From Lytechinus variegatus (taxonomy: Eukaryota; Echinodermata; Echinoidea; Temnopleuroida; Toxopneustidae), in the NCBI RefSeq assembly GCF_018143015.1, contig NC_054748.1, positions 3,710,080-3,774,079 of the forward strand: a stretch of 64,000 bases of DNA, in the 5' to 3' direction. Both the position numbers and the translations under genes were made by a program. Positions 24,492-36,069 of the stretch are shown piece by piece. Every line of letters starts with the position of its first letter. Positions within the stretch are counted from its first letter, which is position 1. The notes under the pieces are model-generated. The model was not told the origin of the DNA. It ran no database searches and worked only from the letters and a program-made list of their open reading frames with translations.

Positions 24492-24494
<3 letters not shown>

Positions 24495-24544
<50 letters not shown>
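24495..24544. repeat. (TA)n microsatellite
   Basis: It cuts off the second tRNA-like unit at CAGCTGA. Confidence 0.95.
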
Positions 24545-24547
<3 letters not shown>

Positions 24548-27143
24548 ACACATATGTAAACATGCATCAACTTCTTAACATGACTCTGTGTCTTGTACCA
24601 AATACTTAGGCAAAAAAATGACAAGACGATTTGACGTTGTGGTCTATCAGCAACGTCAAATCCTCTTTTCATTGATGCTATTTGTTTAACAGCAGATTCT
24701 TTGCAAAACTTATTATTCTTAATATCTACCACCCTCCCTCGGGGATGCGCTTGTTCTTATCCCTGTTTTTCTTTTTTTAATCACATTTTGTCACCTTAGG
24801 ACTTATCTCAAAATTCCCAAAAGAAAGCTTTTTTAATAATGACCTTTTGGGAGGGGGGCTTGTCATTTTTTGGGACAAACATCAGACACAGAAAAAGATT
24901 TGACACTCGATCCGCGCCATGGGTATCGGTATACTTCAGAGAAAAATTATAATTGTAAAACATTTTTATCCAATTTCACCATATTTGGAAGGCGGTCTTC
25001 TAGTACTTCCGATAAAACTGAGAGCTGTTGGTCAGTTATCATAACTTTTTTTGTACATGCATTGCATTGTAGTTATTCATTTCGATATTCAATGTTTGTA
25101 ACCGGTGAAATATCGTTATACTATGGAGACGTACTAAATATATTATATTGACTGGGATTGAGGGGTACATCAGATATATTGACATAGCTAAGATCATACT
25201 GCACGAGTCGCAGACAATCGGATCAATCGAATCTCTTTCTAAGACGGGGCCCCTGGTCGCTTTCGTTAAGATTATACTTTCCTGTTCCATCTTTTTTGTT
25301 CAAAACAAATATTATAAGAGTCTTATTTCACATTTTTCTGTATTCATAAATGCAATACCCTGATTTTTAGCTTCTTCAACAATTTCACTGACAGGGTCGA
25401 AATCGCATGCGTGAAAGAATCTTTTGCAGTCTACATTGTTTCAAATTGACATACCAGTATACGTAAAAGTATGATTGATCGGAGTTTTGTTACTTCCAAG
25501 CGCTGCTGCTCATTGGTGGTGCCACGGGTGGGGTTCGGGGCCGGGCCCAGACCGCCTGATATGATTTTATAGAGATGGAAAAGCAGGAAACGCGGAACGG
25601 GGAAATAATAATTGAAGAGAGAAGAATAAGAAGTAATTCTATAAATCTGGACTCTGCAATTGTATAACCGCTTTGTACAGGGTAATTCTATCTTTAAAAA
25701 ATGAAAAAAATGTTGTCACCTTCATGACCTTGAAGACGTGTTGGCCGTTTTGTTTCCCCATTTTTATGAATTGTTAGTGTTGTATATAAAACTATAAAAA
25801 AAAGTGTGATGTGCATTGAATTATTAACCCTTGGGATTGTATGTTTCATGAAGTATATATTTTCTTCTCAATGAATAATACAATTATGTTTATTACTCTA
25901 CTTTTTATATGTTTGAGTGAAAATTCAGAAAATAATTTACTTTGTAACACTTGCTTGTATTTTGTCAACGGGAGATGGTATGATCCCTTATATCATTTTA
26001 TTCGGCCGTATTGATATTATTGTGTGTTATACTTCCGCCATGTATTATACGATCCTGTTACAAGTCCAGGAGACAGTTGATTGGGCTATAAAGATGCTAT
26101 GAATGTTTTAATGTATGGTTTAATATGGCTATAATGAATTTGGTTTGATAGATATTCAATTGTTTTATAGGTTGATTAAATGGTTGTTTATTTTAATTGA
26201 TAAACTGACATATATAGTTTTATTGATTGTTGATATATTCAAGATTACTTTTCCTGTTCGTTTTGCCTTTCAAAGTCGTTTGATTTTGTTCTTCGGGTTA
26301 AGTGAATATGCATGTGGTACATGTGAAATATGCATTTGGTATATGTGGGTACACAGTTTGTTATCCCTGGCTTGATCCATGTCAAGTCTTGTATTGTTTT
26401 CATTGATTGATATGCAATACCTTGATGATTTTATTGTGTAAGTATTACTGGTTGGGCGAAAACAAAAATCGATGTTAATGTGAATTTAGGCTGGTTGAAT
26501 GAGTATCTTGGTGGCATCAAGAGGTACTTTCTTGAGACTTCAGAAGACCTGAATGCTCTGTATGTGGCACCTCCCGGGGTTCATACTAATAAACGAAGAT
26601 TTACTATTAAAGATAAATACGACCGTCTCATAACCCATTTGTTGTTCTTGTAGAATACCAAATATAAGCTACAGGGTTTATTTGGTCTTGATTTTTTCTA
26701 CTATAATTAATGTTGTTTAATAGTAGTAGTGGTATTGTTATGATTACTATTGTCTAGTAAAAACTATTAACAGATTTTCCATAGAATTGTCGTATGTAGG
26801 AAATGCTATCATTTATAGGAGGCAGTACAGCTTTAATTCAATGAAAGTAAACATTTATTTTTTCTTCCTTTGAAATTTCATCCATTTTCATATAAAGAAC
26901 ATAAATTATACAAAAGAGTGAATATAAATGTACTATTCAAACTATAGATACGGAAGAAGCGTGAAACCCACACAATTAAAACGCTGTTTAAATGATGCAT
27001 TAAAAGCTCTTAAGTTACTATTATTATAAACTTTTAAGTAGCATAAATGATTTAAACAATTACATAAGATCTTAAACGACAAGGTTTAAGTTGTTATACT
27101 GATTTCCAAATAAATATATTAAGTACGATTGTTTAAACTGTTA
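24545..27143. other. No gene seen
   Basis: About 2.6 kb of AT-rich DNA. Several frames of 60-93 codons exist, but none has splice sites with a recognisable motif. A GC-rich patch near 25497-25555 (GGGGTTCGGGGCCGGGCCCA) resembles eroded transposon ends elsewhere in the window. Confidence 0.5.
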
Positions 27144-27145
27144 TA

Positions 27146-28126
27146 CAGTGCGTATCAAAAAAAGTTTACACTTTGAAAAAGCCCTGGGAATAAAAAAATA
27201 TACAACATGTGGATAATTTTTTCACATATAATCTTGGGTTTGGGTCTCATCTATCTAATGAAAGTAAAAGTTTTGACAGAATGTTACACTTGAGTGAGCA
27301 CTGTCCATTTTTGTAAAGCTCGCAGAAATCTGTTTGCGCAGAAATGCTCGTTTTCACGCTGTGTCAAGGGGAAAGGACGAAATCAAACTTACCCTGCGAA
27401 ACATTTCTCATACATTTCCCTTGCACTTTTAGTCGATTGAAATAAAACGGATACATTCCAGCATTTTGTAACAATTTTGCCACCCAAATTGAAATTCAAC
27501 ACTTAGTAAGCACAACCTTTACCCGTTTGTGTGCCAGCTGGATCTGAGGACATAACTGAATCTGAACAAAAGTTTATATCAGACATCTCCAGCATTTTTC
27601 ACTAAGTTTGTATCATTAAAGTGGGTTTACATTTCATTTTCAATTTGATACTTGTTTCCTCCCACTTTTCCCAAGCTTGACAATGATTAATAAAATGAAA
27701 ATGAAGCCTTAGGCATTTTATGTAAATCACAGCTCAGTGTAAAGCAAATATCGTCAAGATGTCCTCGGTGTGTGGGGGAGTGGGGTGGGGCGCAATGTAC
27801 TCTTCAAAGTGTTTTGGGCAAGGAAACAAGTTAAAAAAGGTAAAAGATATCAAATCAATTTACTAGCTAAATTCCACGTGTTCTTCATGATTAAGGTCTA
27901 CTTTTATTCGCATAACTATTTCCAAGTTCTGCGCAAATCATTTTTCACTAACTTTTCAAAAGTAAGTGGTGCTCACTCAAGGGGAAATATTTTTCGACAG
28001 TTATATCGTCATTTGCTTAAATGGATCTGTACCAATGTTAAAATTTGGAAAAATCTTTATGATATTACAAATATATAATTTTACAGGATTTTTTCTAAGT
28101 GTAAACTCTTTTTTTGATACGCACTG
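27146..28126. mobile_element. TIR element with TA duplication, CAGTGCGTATC ends
   Basis: It starts CAGTGCGTATCAAAAAAAGT and ends TTTTTTTGATACGCACTG, with TA on both sides (27144-27145 and 28127-28128). Length 981 bp. No transposase frame is visible. The TIR shares its first eight bases (CAGTGCGT) with family 1, so the two are probably related Tc1/mariner-type non-autonomous elements. Words ACTTGAGTGAGCAC (27289) and TGCTCACTCAAG (27969) lie inside. Confidence 0.8.
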
Positions 28127-28128
28127 TA

Positions 28129-28954
28129 GAGTGCGTCCCAGAAAAAACGAAACCGAGATTTATCATAACTGAATCATAAATACAATAGGCAAGTGACCTA
28201 CCATTGTAAAGCTTAGAATCTCCTCTTTTATCTGAAATTACTTACATTATTTCTCATTCACGCATGAGTGAGAAAAATATTTTGAAGAGGGAATACCAAA
28301 AACTCACTTGGCGGGCTGTATCTGGCTTTAAAAATGAAAACCACATTTTAGAAAGTTCAATATCTGCTGTTTAATTTGATACCTGAATTACAGGAAATGG
28401 TAAAAAAAAATTATAAAGTTCTGATCATTTGAAATAAAGCTTGAATTTCAATAATTTCAAAAAATGATGAGGTTTTATAGGCTAGCGTTTCGAGTCACTC
28501 GACACTCCGTTTTGTTGACGATTAGCCATGCATTAAGACTTTTGTAAACCGTGCGATAGCTACTGTTGGAAAGCGGCGAAAACACGTTTATTTAATGAAA
28601 TGATGGAAATACAAGCATTGTTTCGAGGGGATAGAACTTTTCTACCTCAAAATACCTCTTGACCATTTTCTGTGATTAAGGTATCAAATAAAAGAACAGC
28701 AGATATTGACATTTTTAGGCATGTGATTTTCTTTTTGAAATTCAGATACCCCCGCCAGATGAGTTTTTTGGTATCCTTTTATCAAATTGTTTTTGCTCAC
28801 TCATGCGTGAATGAGAAATAATTTTAGTAATTTCAGCTGAAAGAAGAGATTCTAAGCTTTGCAACTGTAGGCCATTTGTCTATTGTATTTGTGATTAAGT
28901 TATGATAAATTATCGATAAATCTCGGTTTCGTTTTTTTTTTCTGGGACGCACTG
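28129..28954. mobile_element. Foldback TIR element, family 1 (third copy)
   Basis: It starts GAGTGCGTCCCAGAAAAAAC and ends CTGGGACGCACTG, with TA at 28127-28128 and 28955-28956. It abuts the element at 27146-28126, the two sharing a single TA. The two arms pair along nearly the whole 826 bp. It is more diverged than the 11039-11858 copy. Confidence 0.82.
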
Positions 28955-28956
28955 TA

Positions 28957-29567
28957 TAACTACTGTCAGGTTCTTATAGAATACCTAGTCGTATAAAAAG
29001 TGAAACAATGCTGTTCAGAAAGAAGCGTCTCGCGTCGGAATGCGACCGTTGTGCTATTTTGGAAGCGAACAGTTGCATGAATCGATTTAGTACCAGGTGG
29101 ACAATTCTAAGCGCGTATGTGAGGAAAAATCAAAGCTCGGGGCAAGCGCCGACAGTGCGCCAGTAACAAAATAATTATGAAAGCGAGTAAGAACTCTGGA
29201 TAACCATGATAACAGCAGTTAGTAGCGAACCTTTATTAGTCTATCTCGTCTTTATTCGTTCATTTTTTTTAACAAGTACACACCTCGTTTCTAGGAATGC
29301 ATGTATCATTTAAAATTACCTTAATTGTAGAATAAAAGAGGACTGTCGATATAACGACTTCCTCACGGGCATAGGCCGTGGCCGGCGATCGAACTCATCC
29401 TAGGCAGTTTCTATTTCTCTTTGAAATCAATTATTTTCCCATTTAGTATTATGCCTGCTTATCATTGTTAATATATAATAGTTATAGATGCAACAAAAAT
29501 AACAAATATATAGTAATGATAATTATAATTATGATAATTATGATTATGATAATAATTATAATATCCA
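28957..29567. other. No gene seen
   Basis: Contains a short stretch like an eroded tRNA-derived repeat (GGCGATCGAACTCATCC, 29384-29401) and an AT-rich (TAATTA)n tract at 29515-29560. Confidence 0.5.
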
Positions 29568-30491
29568 CCCCAGAAGGAAAAACCAGTTGCACTGGACCAG
29601 TTAGACCAGTATAATTTTAACTGGTATCTCTGGTCCAGTTAAAGTTTTACTGGTCCAGTTAAAAATCATACTGGTCTTAAATTACTGGAATTTTATACTG
29701 GTCTTGTTTCTGGTGGTTGGTACTGGTCCAACTGGTCCTCAAACTGGTCGAACTGGTCCTCGTACTGGTCTTACTGGATCAGTTTATTATATGCATTTGG
29801 TTTGTTATATACCATGGCCAATGAAATGTGATGGAAAAGATGGTTAGTAAATTAATCTTTCTGCTGTTGTTTTTAATGTGATGTGTGAAATTACACATTT
29901 TATTGTGAATTAGTTCACACACTTATTTTGAAGATTTTTAAACAACAATGAGTGCTATTGCAAGGATATTCCATTATAAATCCTGATTTTTCTTGAAAAA
30001 AAGGAAATATGCAAATCAGGTAAACCACGTGATCAGCATCATCAGAATTACTGGTATTACTGGTCTTGACCAGTTAACATTGAATTACTTTAGACCAGTT
30101 GACTATATCAGAAAAATATATCTTGCTTTGATCTTAATCAGATATTTTTTAGAGGAAATAATTATTTTAATGATAATATCAATACTTGATAATTATGATA
30201 ATATTAATAATAATAATTACAATATCAATAACAATAATAACAGTAATAAGAATGATTACAACAATGATCATAATAATCATAATGATAATAATTGTGATAA
30301 TCATAAGAGCAATGATGGTATTACTAATTGATTCAACTGGAATGCCACTGTTGGAACTGGTCTCGGGTTGATTTTTACTGGTCCAGTTAAAAATGAACTG
30401 GCCCAGTAAAAATATACTGGAAACCAGGAAAAAAAATTATACTGGAAACCAGTAAAAAAAAATACTAGTCTTCCTGGTTTTTCTTTCTGGG
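29568..30491. mobile_element. TIR element with ACTGGTCCAGT subterminal repeats
   Basis: The left end reads CCCAGAAGGAAAAACCAG and the right end reads CTGGTTTTTCTTTCTGGG, which are inverted. More than 15 copies of ACTGG or its complement, many as the palindrome ACTGGWCCAGT, fill about 200 bp at the left and about 130 bp at the right. The centre is AT-rich (AATAATAATT). No transposase and no clear target duplication were found. A non-autonomous DNA transposon is the best reading. Confidence 0.7.
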
Positions 30492-31546
30492 ACCGTTAGC
30501 ATATAGCGCTTAATTCAATGCTTCTAGAGTTGCATACTATTACCTTATCATACCGCTGGATGTTGCATGGAAAGATTATGAATTTCATCAACGGAAAATA
30601 CAACAATTTTTTTAATAATGTGAAGTCAGTACACTTAATCATGCGTGTTGTACGTGAAGGGCTGTCTAGATCAACAAATAATTTCATGCGAGAGACCAAC
30701 TTGTCTAAAGAAAACGAAACAATACAGCGAATAAAAGAACAAATATTCTCATTACCCCTACCCCCCCCCTCGCATCTTTCCTCTCTGCCCTTAAAGTGGC
30801 ATAGAAAGTATGCCCCGTTGCCCTTTGATAGGCCTTACAGCTATTAACGCTGTTATCGTGGCTATAGCTCCAATTGTTTAGGAAATAAACAGCGGTTATC
30901 CATGTATAGCCGGTTTACATGCCTCAAACGTGTAACACGCTAACTGGCGTTAAACAACAACGGCATGTAGTATATTCTGTACATCGTCAAATACGGGTAA
31001 ATAATAGAAAAAAGTCAACAATCGAACTCTGATAGTTCATGGACCAAAGGTTGGTTATATAACACTCACGATAGTACACTACTGATTAAATAAAACTATT
31101 CAATAACATGTTGGAGGAATACTTGTACGTTTTAATACGTTTATGTGCACGGATATAGATGGCTGTCATTACTAATGTTCGCATTGTAACTTAATTGGCC
31201 TTTTCATTCAAGCTTCAAGCCTTTACTCGGGAGACAATGACCGTAAGTTAATTTCAGCGTTAGTGCAAACTAATTTTGACTGAGATACATAGTATATAGG
31301 ATATATATCTGGAGGTGTTCAACAGAGGTAATGATTTCTCACACCAGCTTCAACATAGAGTAATCATTACCATCCCCGAACTTTGGTGAGTTAAACAAGT
31401 TTCCTTATTTGGTTTGTTAGAATATGGGTGTTTCAGTAAAACAAACTGTTCAACTAATGCATAGTTATGGTAGGTTTTTACAGCCACACCCCCTCCCTCT
31501 CTTTCCTCTATCCATGTGAAAAAAATATACTGCAGTATATTGTTGG
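30492..31546. other. No gene seen
   Basis: No splice-bounded exon or repeat was recognised. The first exon of the dehydrogenase gene could lie in this span or further downstream. Confidence 0.45.
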
Positions 31547-31554
31547 CAATCCAA

Positions 31555-34500
31555 CCATGTTGTAGTGCCTTGATGCTCGGCCTTGGCCTTAAGGCGCCTT
31601 AAGGCCTATTTTTTCAAAGCCTTGGCCTTGAACATTCAAGCCTTGGCCTTGAGAGGGCCTTGGCCTTGGCCTTGAGGATTTTGAGCCTTGAAATTTCAAG
31701 GCATTTTCAAGGCATTTTCAAGGCTTTTTCAAGGCATTTTGTATTTTGTACTTTTATTTGTTTTATATTAGTAATTATAAATGTTTCAATTGTTCTGTAT
31801 ATCTAATGACACTAAATACTACCAGTCAGCAGTACATGTAGCAGCAGCAGAAGCAGTAAGTGTACTTAGCAGTGCCATCAATTGCAATTATCATCACATA
31901 ATTATGTAACAAAGAGAAGTGATGTAAATTAATATTATTTATTGGTAATATGATGTAATCAATAATAATGATAATATTTATGATTAGGATTATAGTCAGT
32001 GGCGTAACTACAGGGGGGCATGGGGGCACGTGCCCACCCCCCCCCCCAATCGGCTGACAAAAAAAAGGAGGAAAAGAGGGAGAAAGGAAGAGAAACGTAG
32101 TGGGAAAGAAGACATTAATGTTCATTATAATGTTATAATTATGTTATGTTACATTACATTAGAAACATCTTTTTCATATAAATGAAACATAATTTGCTCA
32201 GGGCATGTGTCTTCATTGTTCCTGGTGCTCCCATTGTCTGTTTACCGAGATATATAATCCTGTTATACTAAAACCTCCCGTCAATATACACCAAACTACC
32301 AAATATATTTCCTCGCACTTCGAGTTATTCTTTTACATGTACAATAGTATGCTTCTTTTTCATGAATACTTTAAGTGATTGTCCCATTTTAAGGTCTTAA
32401 TATAAAACATTTCCTGTCCGTGCTTACGTTCGCAGTAGTGGATTGGTGAAAGATGTCTGCTCTCCATCAATTCCTAGAATGAGTCCTTAAAATGTCCCTT
32501 TTTCTGTTTTCTGATCTGAATATCAAAAATTTTCAGCTCGCGCTTCGCGCTCGCATCATTTGGTTAGTGAACTACGTAAGGTCTTCTTGAATTCCTACAA
32601 ACAAGCCTTAAAATGCCCCTCTTCAGGTCTGAATTTCCTAAATTTTCAGCTCGCTTCGCGCTCGCAAGATTTGATTAGTGAGATGGGTATGTTAATCATG
32701 ATTACAAGTGCTTTATGTGCATGTTTAGATGTAATTCTAACAAAATCAGCAAGCGCTTATTGGCACTCCCATTAGATGACTATGGTGAGATGTGTATAAT
32801 CTTAATAGATAAAAGATTCCTAAAATATAGTCCTTAAAATCTTCCTGTTTGGGGTCAATATTTACAAAAATTTCAGTTCGCACTTCGCGCTCGCATTATT
32901 TAGCGAGACAGGTACGTATCATGATTACAAAAGATTGATTGTAATGTCCCTTTTTAGGTTTGAATATCAAAAATTTTAAGCTCGCGCTTCGCGCTCGCAT
33001 TATTTGACTAGTGAGATACATGTCCGTTTATTGGCACTGTCCTTATAAAAATATCTCTATTAGGTCAGTATACCTGGCAACTGGGCACGCTTCGCGTGCT
33101 CACGAGGCAATTCCAAGTTTTTGCTGGTGCCCCCCAATGCCGTGACCCACGGGACGCCACTGATTATAGTGATTTTATGACAGGAATAATTCTGACAGAT
33201 CTGACTGTAATTTTGACAATTTTCATACTTTAAAAATAGCTTACTCTAAAGAATGATAACAAGGTTGATTTCTATTCCATTAGGTTTTCCTTGTATTAAT
33301 TTCTTTGACCAACAAGAATGTTTTAAATCTTAATGATATTCTGAAAAGATTCGGTAAACTTGAACACAAACTTCAATTTTGTCATTTCCAAATGGGCTAT
33401 GGCATCAATGGCATGATGAGCCAAAAATTTTGAGGGGCCAAGCATGGCATACAGAGCAAAATTTTAGGTTTCAAAATCAACAAATTTTGGATTGTGCTTG
33501 CATAAATTATTGTTAAGTAAGGTTCGCATTCAATTTACACAAAAAATGCTTAGAATGTCTAGTTTTTAGGTCGGAATATTACAAATTTTTGAGCTTGCGC
33601 TCGCATTTTTTGATTGGTGAGTTATGTATCTTATTTATGAGTCACTAAATGCAGTCCAGAACAGCTTCCTTTTCTGGTCAGTAAAAATTTCAGCTTGTGT
33701 TTTGTGCTCGCGTTAATTTGTTTAGTAAGATGCACACCTTTTTCATGATTACAAAAACAGCTGGAAATATTTGAATTTCATTTCTTATTACAACATCTCG
33801 CAAGGATGCCCTTTTTACAGTGATTAGCACCATAATTGACCCAAAATCGAGTTTTACAACTTCAAAATTGATTTTTTTTTTCAAAACCACTTGCTCGCTA
33901 TGCTTTTTATAGCGGGAAATCAAAGCCTAAATCAAAATATCTGTCTTATCAATTAGAAATCACTTAAAAAAGCTTTGCTGAACTTAATTTCCACAAAACA
34001 CACAACTTCTTCACACAGTTGATAATCTCATTTTGAAAATATCTGTTTGCACCAAAATTCTCATTTTGACTTATACTGTAAGTGCATTTTTGGCTTTGAT
34101 CTCCCCCCCCCAAAAAAAAAATACATTCTGCCTCCCCTGTCCCAGGTAGAGGAGAAAGACATATGTTAAGAATGGGCATGCCAGGATCAGATCACCTTGG
34201 TAATAATAATTATTGCAATGTGAATCGCCTAGAACAATAATTAAATGTACAAAGGTAACTATATACTTATTTTAATTTTATGTCTAAATCTACATGATCT
34301 ACCATGAAATTATTTTCGTTTTAAATGTACAAGGGTCAAAAATTTTGCTCGCTCACACCTTTTATACATTTGGTCCTGTGTGTCATGTATGCCGCCTAAG
34401 CATTGTTGTCTACCAGTAATTTTTTTCCCCATATATTGTACAATTGAAATGCCTTGGCCTTGGCCTTGGCCTTGAGGTTTTCAGGCCTTGGCCTTGGCCT

Positions 34501-34610
34501 TGGGTTTCCATGCCTTGGCCTCAGCCTTGGTTATTGAAGCCTTGGCCTTGGGTATTAAAGCCTTGGCCTTGGCCTTGGCCTTGGAGGTTTGAGCCTTGAC
34601 TACAACACTG
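31555..34610 (+). mobile_element. hAT-like composite element, left copy
   Basis: It has perfect 8-bp target duplications CAATCCAA at 31547-31554 and 34611-34618. The right end is CTACAACACTG. The left end is a mutated complement (CCATGTTGTAGT for CAGTGTTGTAGT). Both ends carry CCTTGG arrays: GGCCTTGGCC words at 31577-31670 and 34450-34590. A second hAT-like element is nested inside at 31997-33162. An 8-bp duplication with CAG/CTG ends is typical of hAT. No transposase is visible, so it is non-autonomous. Length 3056 bp. Confidence 0.85.
31997..33162 (+). mobile_element. Nested hAT-like element (left copy)
   Basis: It begins CAGTGGCGTAACTACAGG and ends GGGACGCCACTG, flanked by perfect 8-bp duplications ATTATAGT at 31989-31996 and 33163-33170. 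Inside are repeated units, each with a GCTCGCGCTTCGCGCTCGCA-type word near 32537, 32645, 32877 and 32979, spaced 100-230 bp. It has no coding. The same element sits at the same internal position in the inverted copy. Confidence 0.88.
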
Positions 34611-34618
34611 CAATCCAA

Positions 34619-35286
34619 TTGTAATAACAAAATCAAGGCATTATTCACCACATTGGCTATACATCAGCTCCTAAGAAGTATAACAAGACCAATTACGAAC
34701 TACTCATAAATCAAAATACTTTTCTTGGCCAATCAAATAATATCATTGTTATCATATGTTTGGCATCACCTGAGTCTGGGAGGCGAAAGCAAACTGAGTC
34801 ACTGTGACCCTCAGGTCATGATTGATCTGATCATTGCCATCTCGATGAATACGAAGGGACCGTCGAAAACTTAAGTAACTTCGAATGAAAATTTGATTGG
34901 CAAAGAAAAAAATAAAAACTTTCGGCTTTGTTTTTAAATTGCGGTATGAAGTCAAAGAGTAAAACAGTGAGCAATATGTATTCAGAGCTCTGGCGTATTT
35001 ATATGGCGTTTGCTGTTATATGACACATCTTTCATTTTCATTTAGAGGGGTCGCAGGGGGGGGCTAGGTTTCAAGTGAACGTTAACAGAACGGTATTATT
35101 CTGTCCACTTTTACAGGCTAAAGTGATATCAAACATAGCTTAAAGCAACGATTCATTTTGCTTTGAACGGAAATCAGATGTCACAGGTTCAATTTTCTAC
35201 ATCCTGTGAACAGTAAAGGTCTACATGGAGTAAGTTGTAAATATAGGATTTGTGTATTTTTTTTTTTTAGTATATCAATATCATCT
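34619..35286. other. No gene seen
   Basis: Upstream of, or in the first intron of, the dehydrogenase gene. A G-run near 35047 is the only low-complexity feature. Confidence 0.45.
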
Positions 35287-35399
35287 AGAGGCGGCGGAAT
35301 GTCAGGCTCATACAATAACAGTGGAGAGGCACCTATTGTTTGGCAGACAAAAGATGCCCCTCCACTTTCTTTGTCTTAGCCTGATGTTCCGCCGCCTCT
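35287..35399. repeat. 113-bp imperfect hairpin (foldback MITE-like)
   Basis: The left arm AGAGGCGGCGGAATGTCAGG pairs with the right arm CCTGATGTTCCGCCGCCTCT. An inner arm GTGGAGAGGCA pairs with TGCCCCTCCAC around a loop of about 18 bases. The hairpin is flanked by related ATCAATATCA words. It is most likely a short foldback element. Its length and shape also resemble a small-RNA precursor. Confidence 0.7.
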
Positions 35400-35914
35400 G
35401 AATAAATCAATATCAAACAATGGATATATTATATAATCGATACAGATACATTTTTTTGCTTGATTGTTCCGTGATGTTGTTTTTTTATTATTATATGTTT
35501 TATTAGGAAATCAATATCAAATCATAAAATTTACAAACAATTTGTCTGATTGGCAAAAAAAAGGTACATCAAAAAAGAATAAACAAGTATCCGTGATGTT
35601 GGGTTAATGTGCCTATCCCCCCCCCAGATTAAAAAAAAATATGAAATTAATTATAATATTCATGGTATGAGTTAGATTACGAGGAAAGGTTTCAAAATAC
35701 CTATTTAACTCAATATAGTATGATTTAGCTTAATAGCTAATCGTTAAGTTAAAACATTCTTAATGATTCAATTTTTTTTTTTATCAACTTACAAAGATTT
35801 ATATAATTTTTTGTGGCTAAAAATCAATACAAACATATTAACCAGCTGTGCAATAATCATCGCAGTCAATGAAGATAAAGATAAATCACACGCACACGCT
35901 TCATTGTTTCCCAG

Positions 35915-36069
35915 GGATCACGTGCTGGTAGAAGTAGCAGAATCCATATCATTTATTGAGAGATGCATGGTTGCCATCGGAACAAACCCCTCCCATGCTT
36001 CTCTCCTTGCCGAGCTCCTGGTAACAGCCGACCGTAGAGGGCACTACAGTCATGGAATAAATCGCATCG
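35915..36069 (+). CDS. Dehydrogenase exon 1 found (N-terminal)
   Basis: Acceptor TTGTTTCCCAG, donor ATCG|GTAAGA. It codes VEVAESISFIERCMVAIG and RRGHYSHGINRI, the N-terminal helix and the conserved His-bearing segment. It begins with the third base of a codon, so a further upstream exon with the start codon is needed. The frame stays open upstream to an ATG at 35763, but that stretch (many F, I and N) looks intronic. Confidence 0.88.

Larger units (their letters stand above)
23740..24494 (+). repeat. Second array of the tRNA-like tandem unit, inverted
   Basis: About 1.9 units of the repeat seen at 4945-6022 lie here in the opposite orientation. Shared words include GGAAAATATAATTGGTATAG (23754 and 24166), AGCTACGCCTACCATTGTTC and GTGTACTGTATCAAAGCAAT. 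The spacing is about 412 bp in the repeated part. The second unit ends in AGCTGA followed by (TA)n. The units differ from the first cluster by many small changes, so the clusters are not a recent duplication of one another. Confidence 0.88.

Noticed and set aside
23978-24578. Repeated frames starting MFSSSISLQYLNKKELPKAV
   Set aside because: They are translations of the tRNA-bearing tandem unit, and the second runs into (TA)n.
29993-30331. Asn-rich 112-codon frame
   Set aside because: It reads the AT-rich centre of the ACTGG-repeat TIR element.
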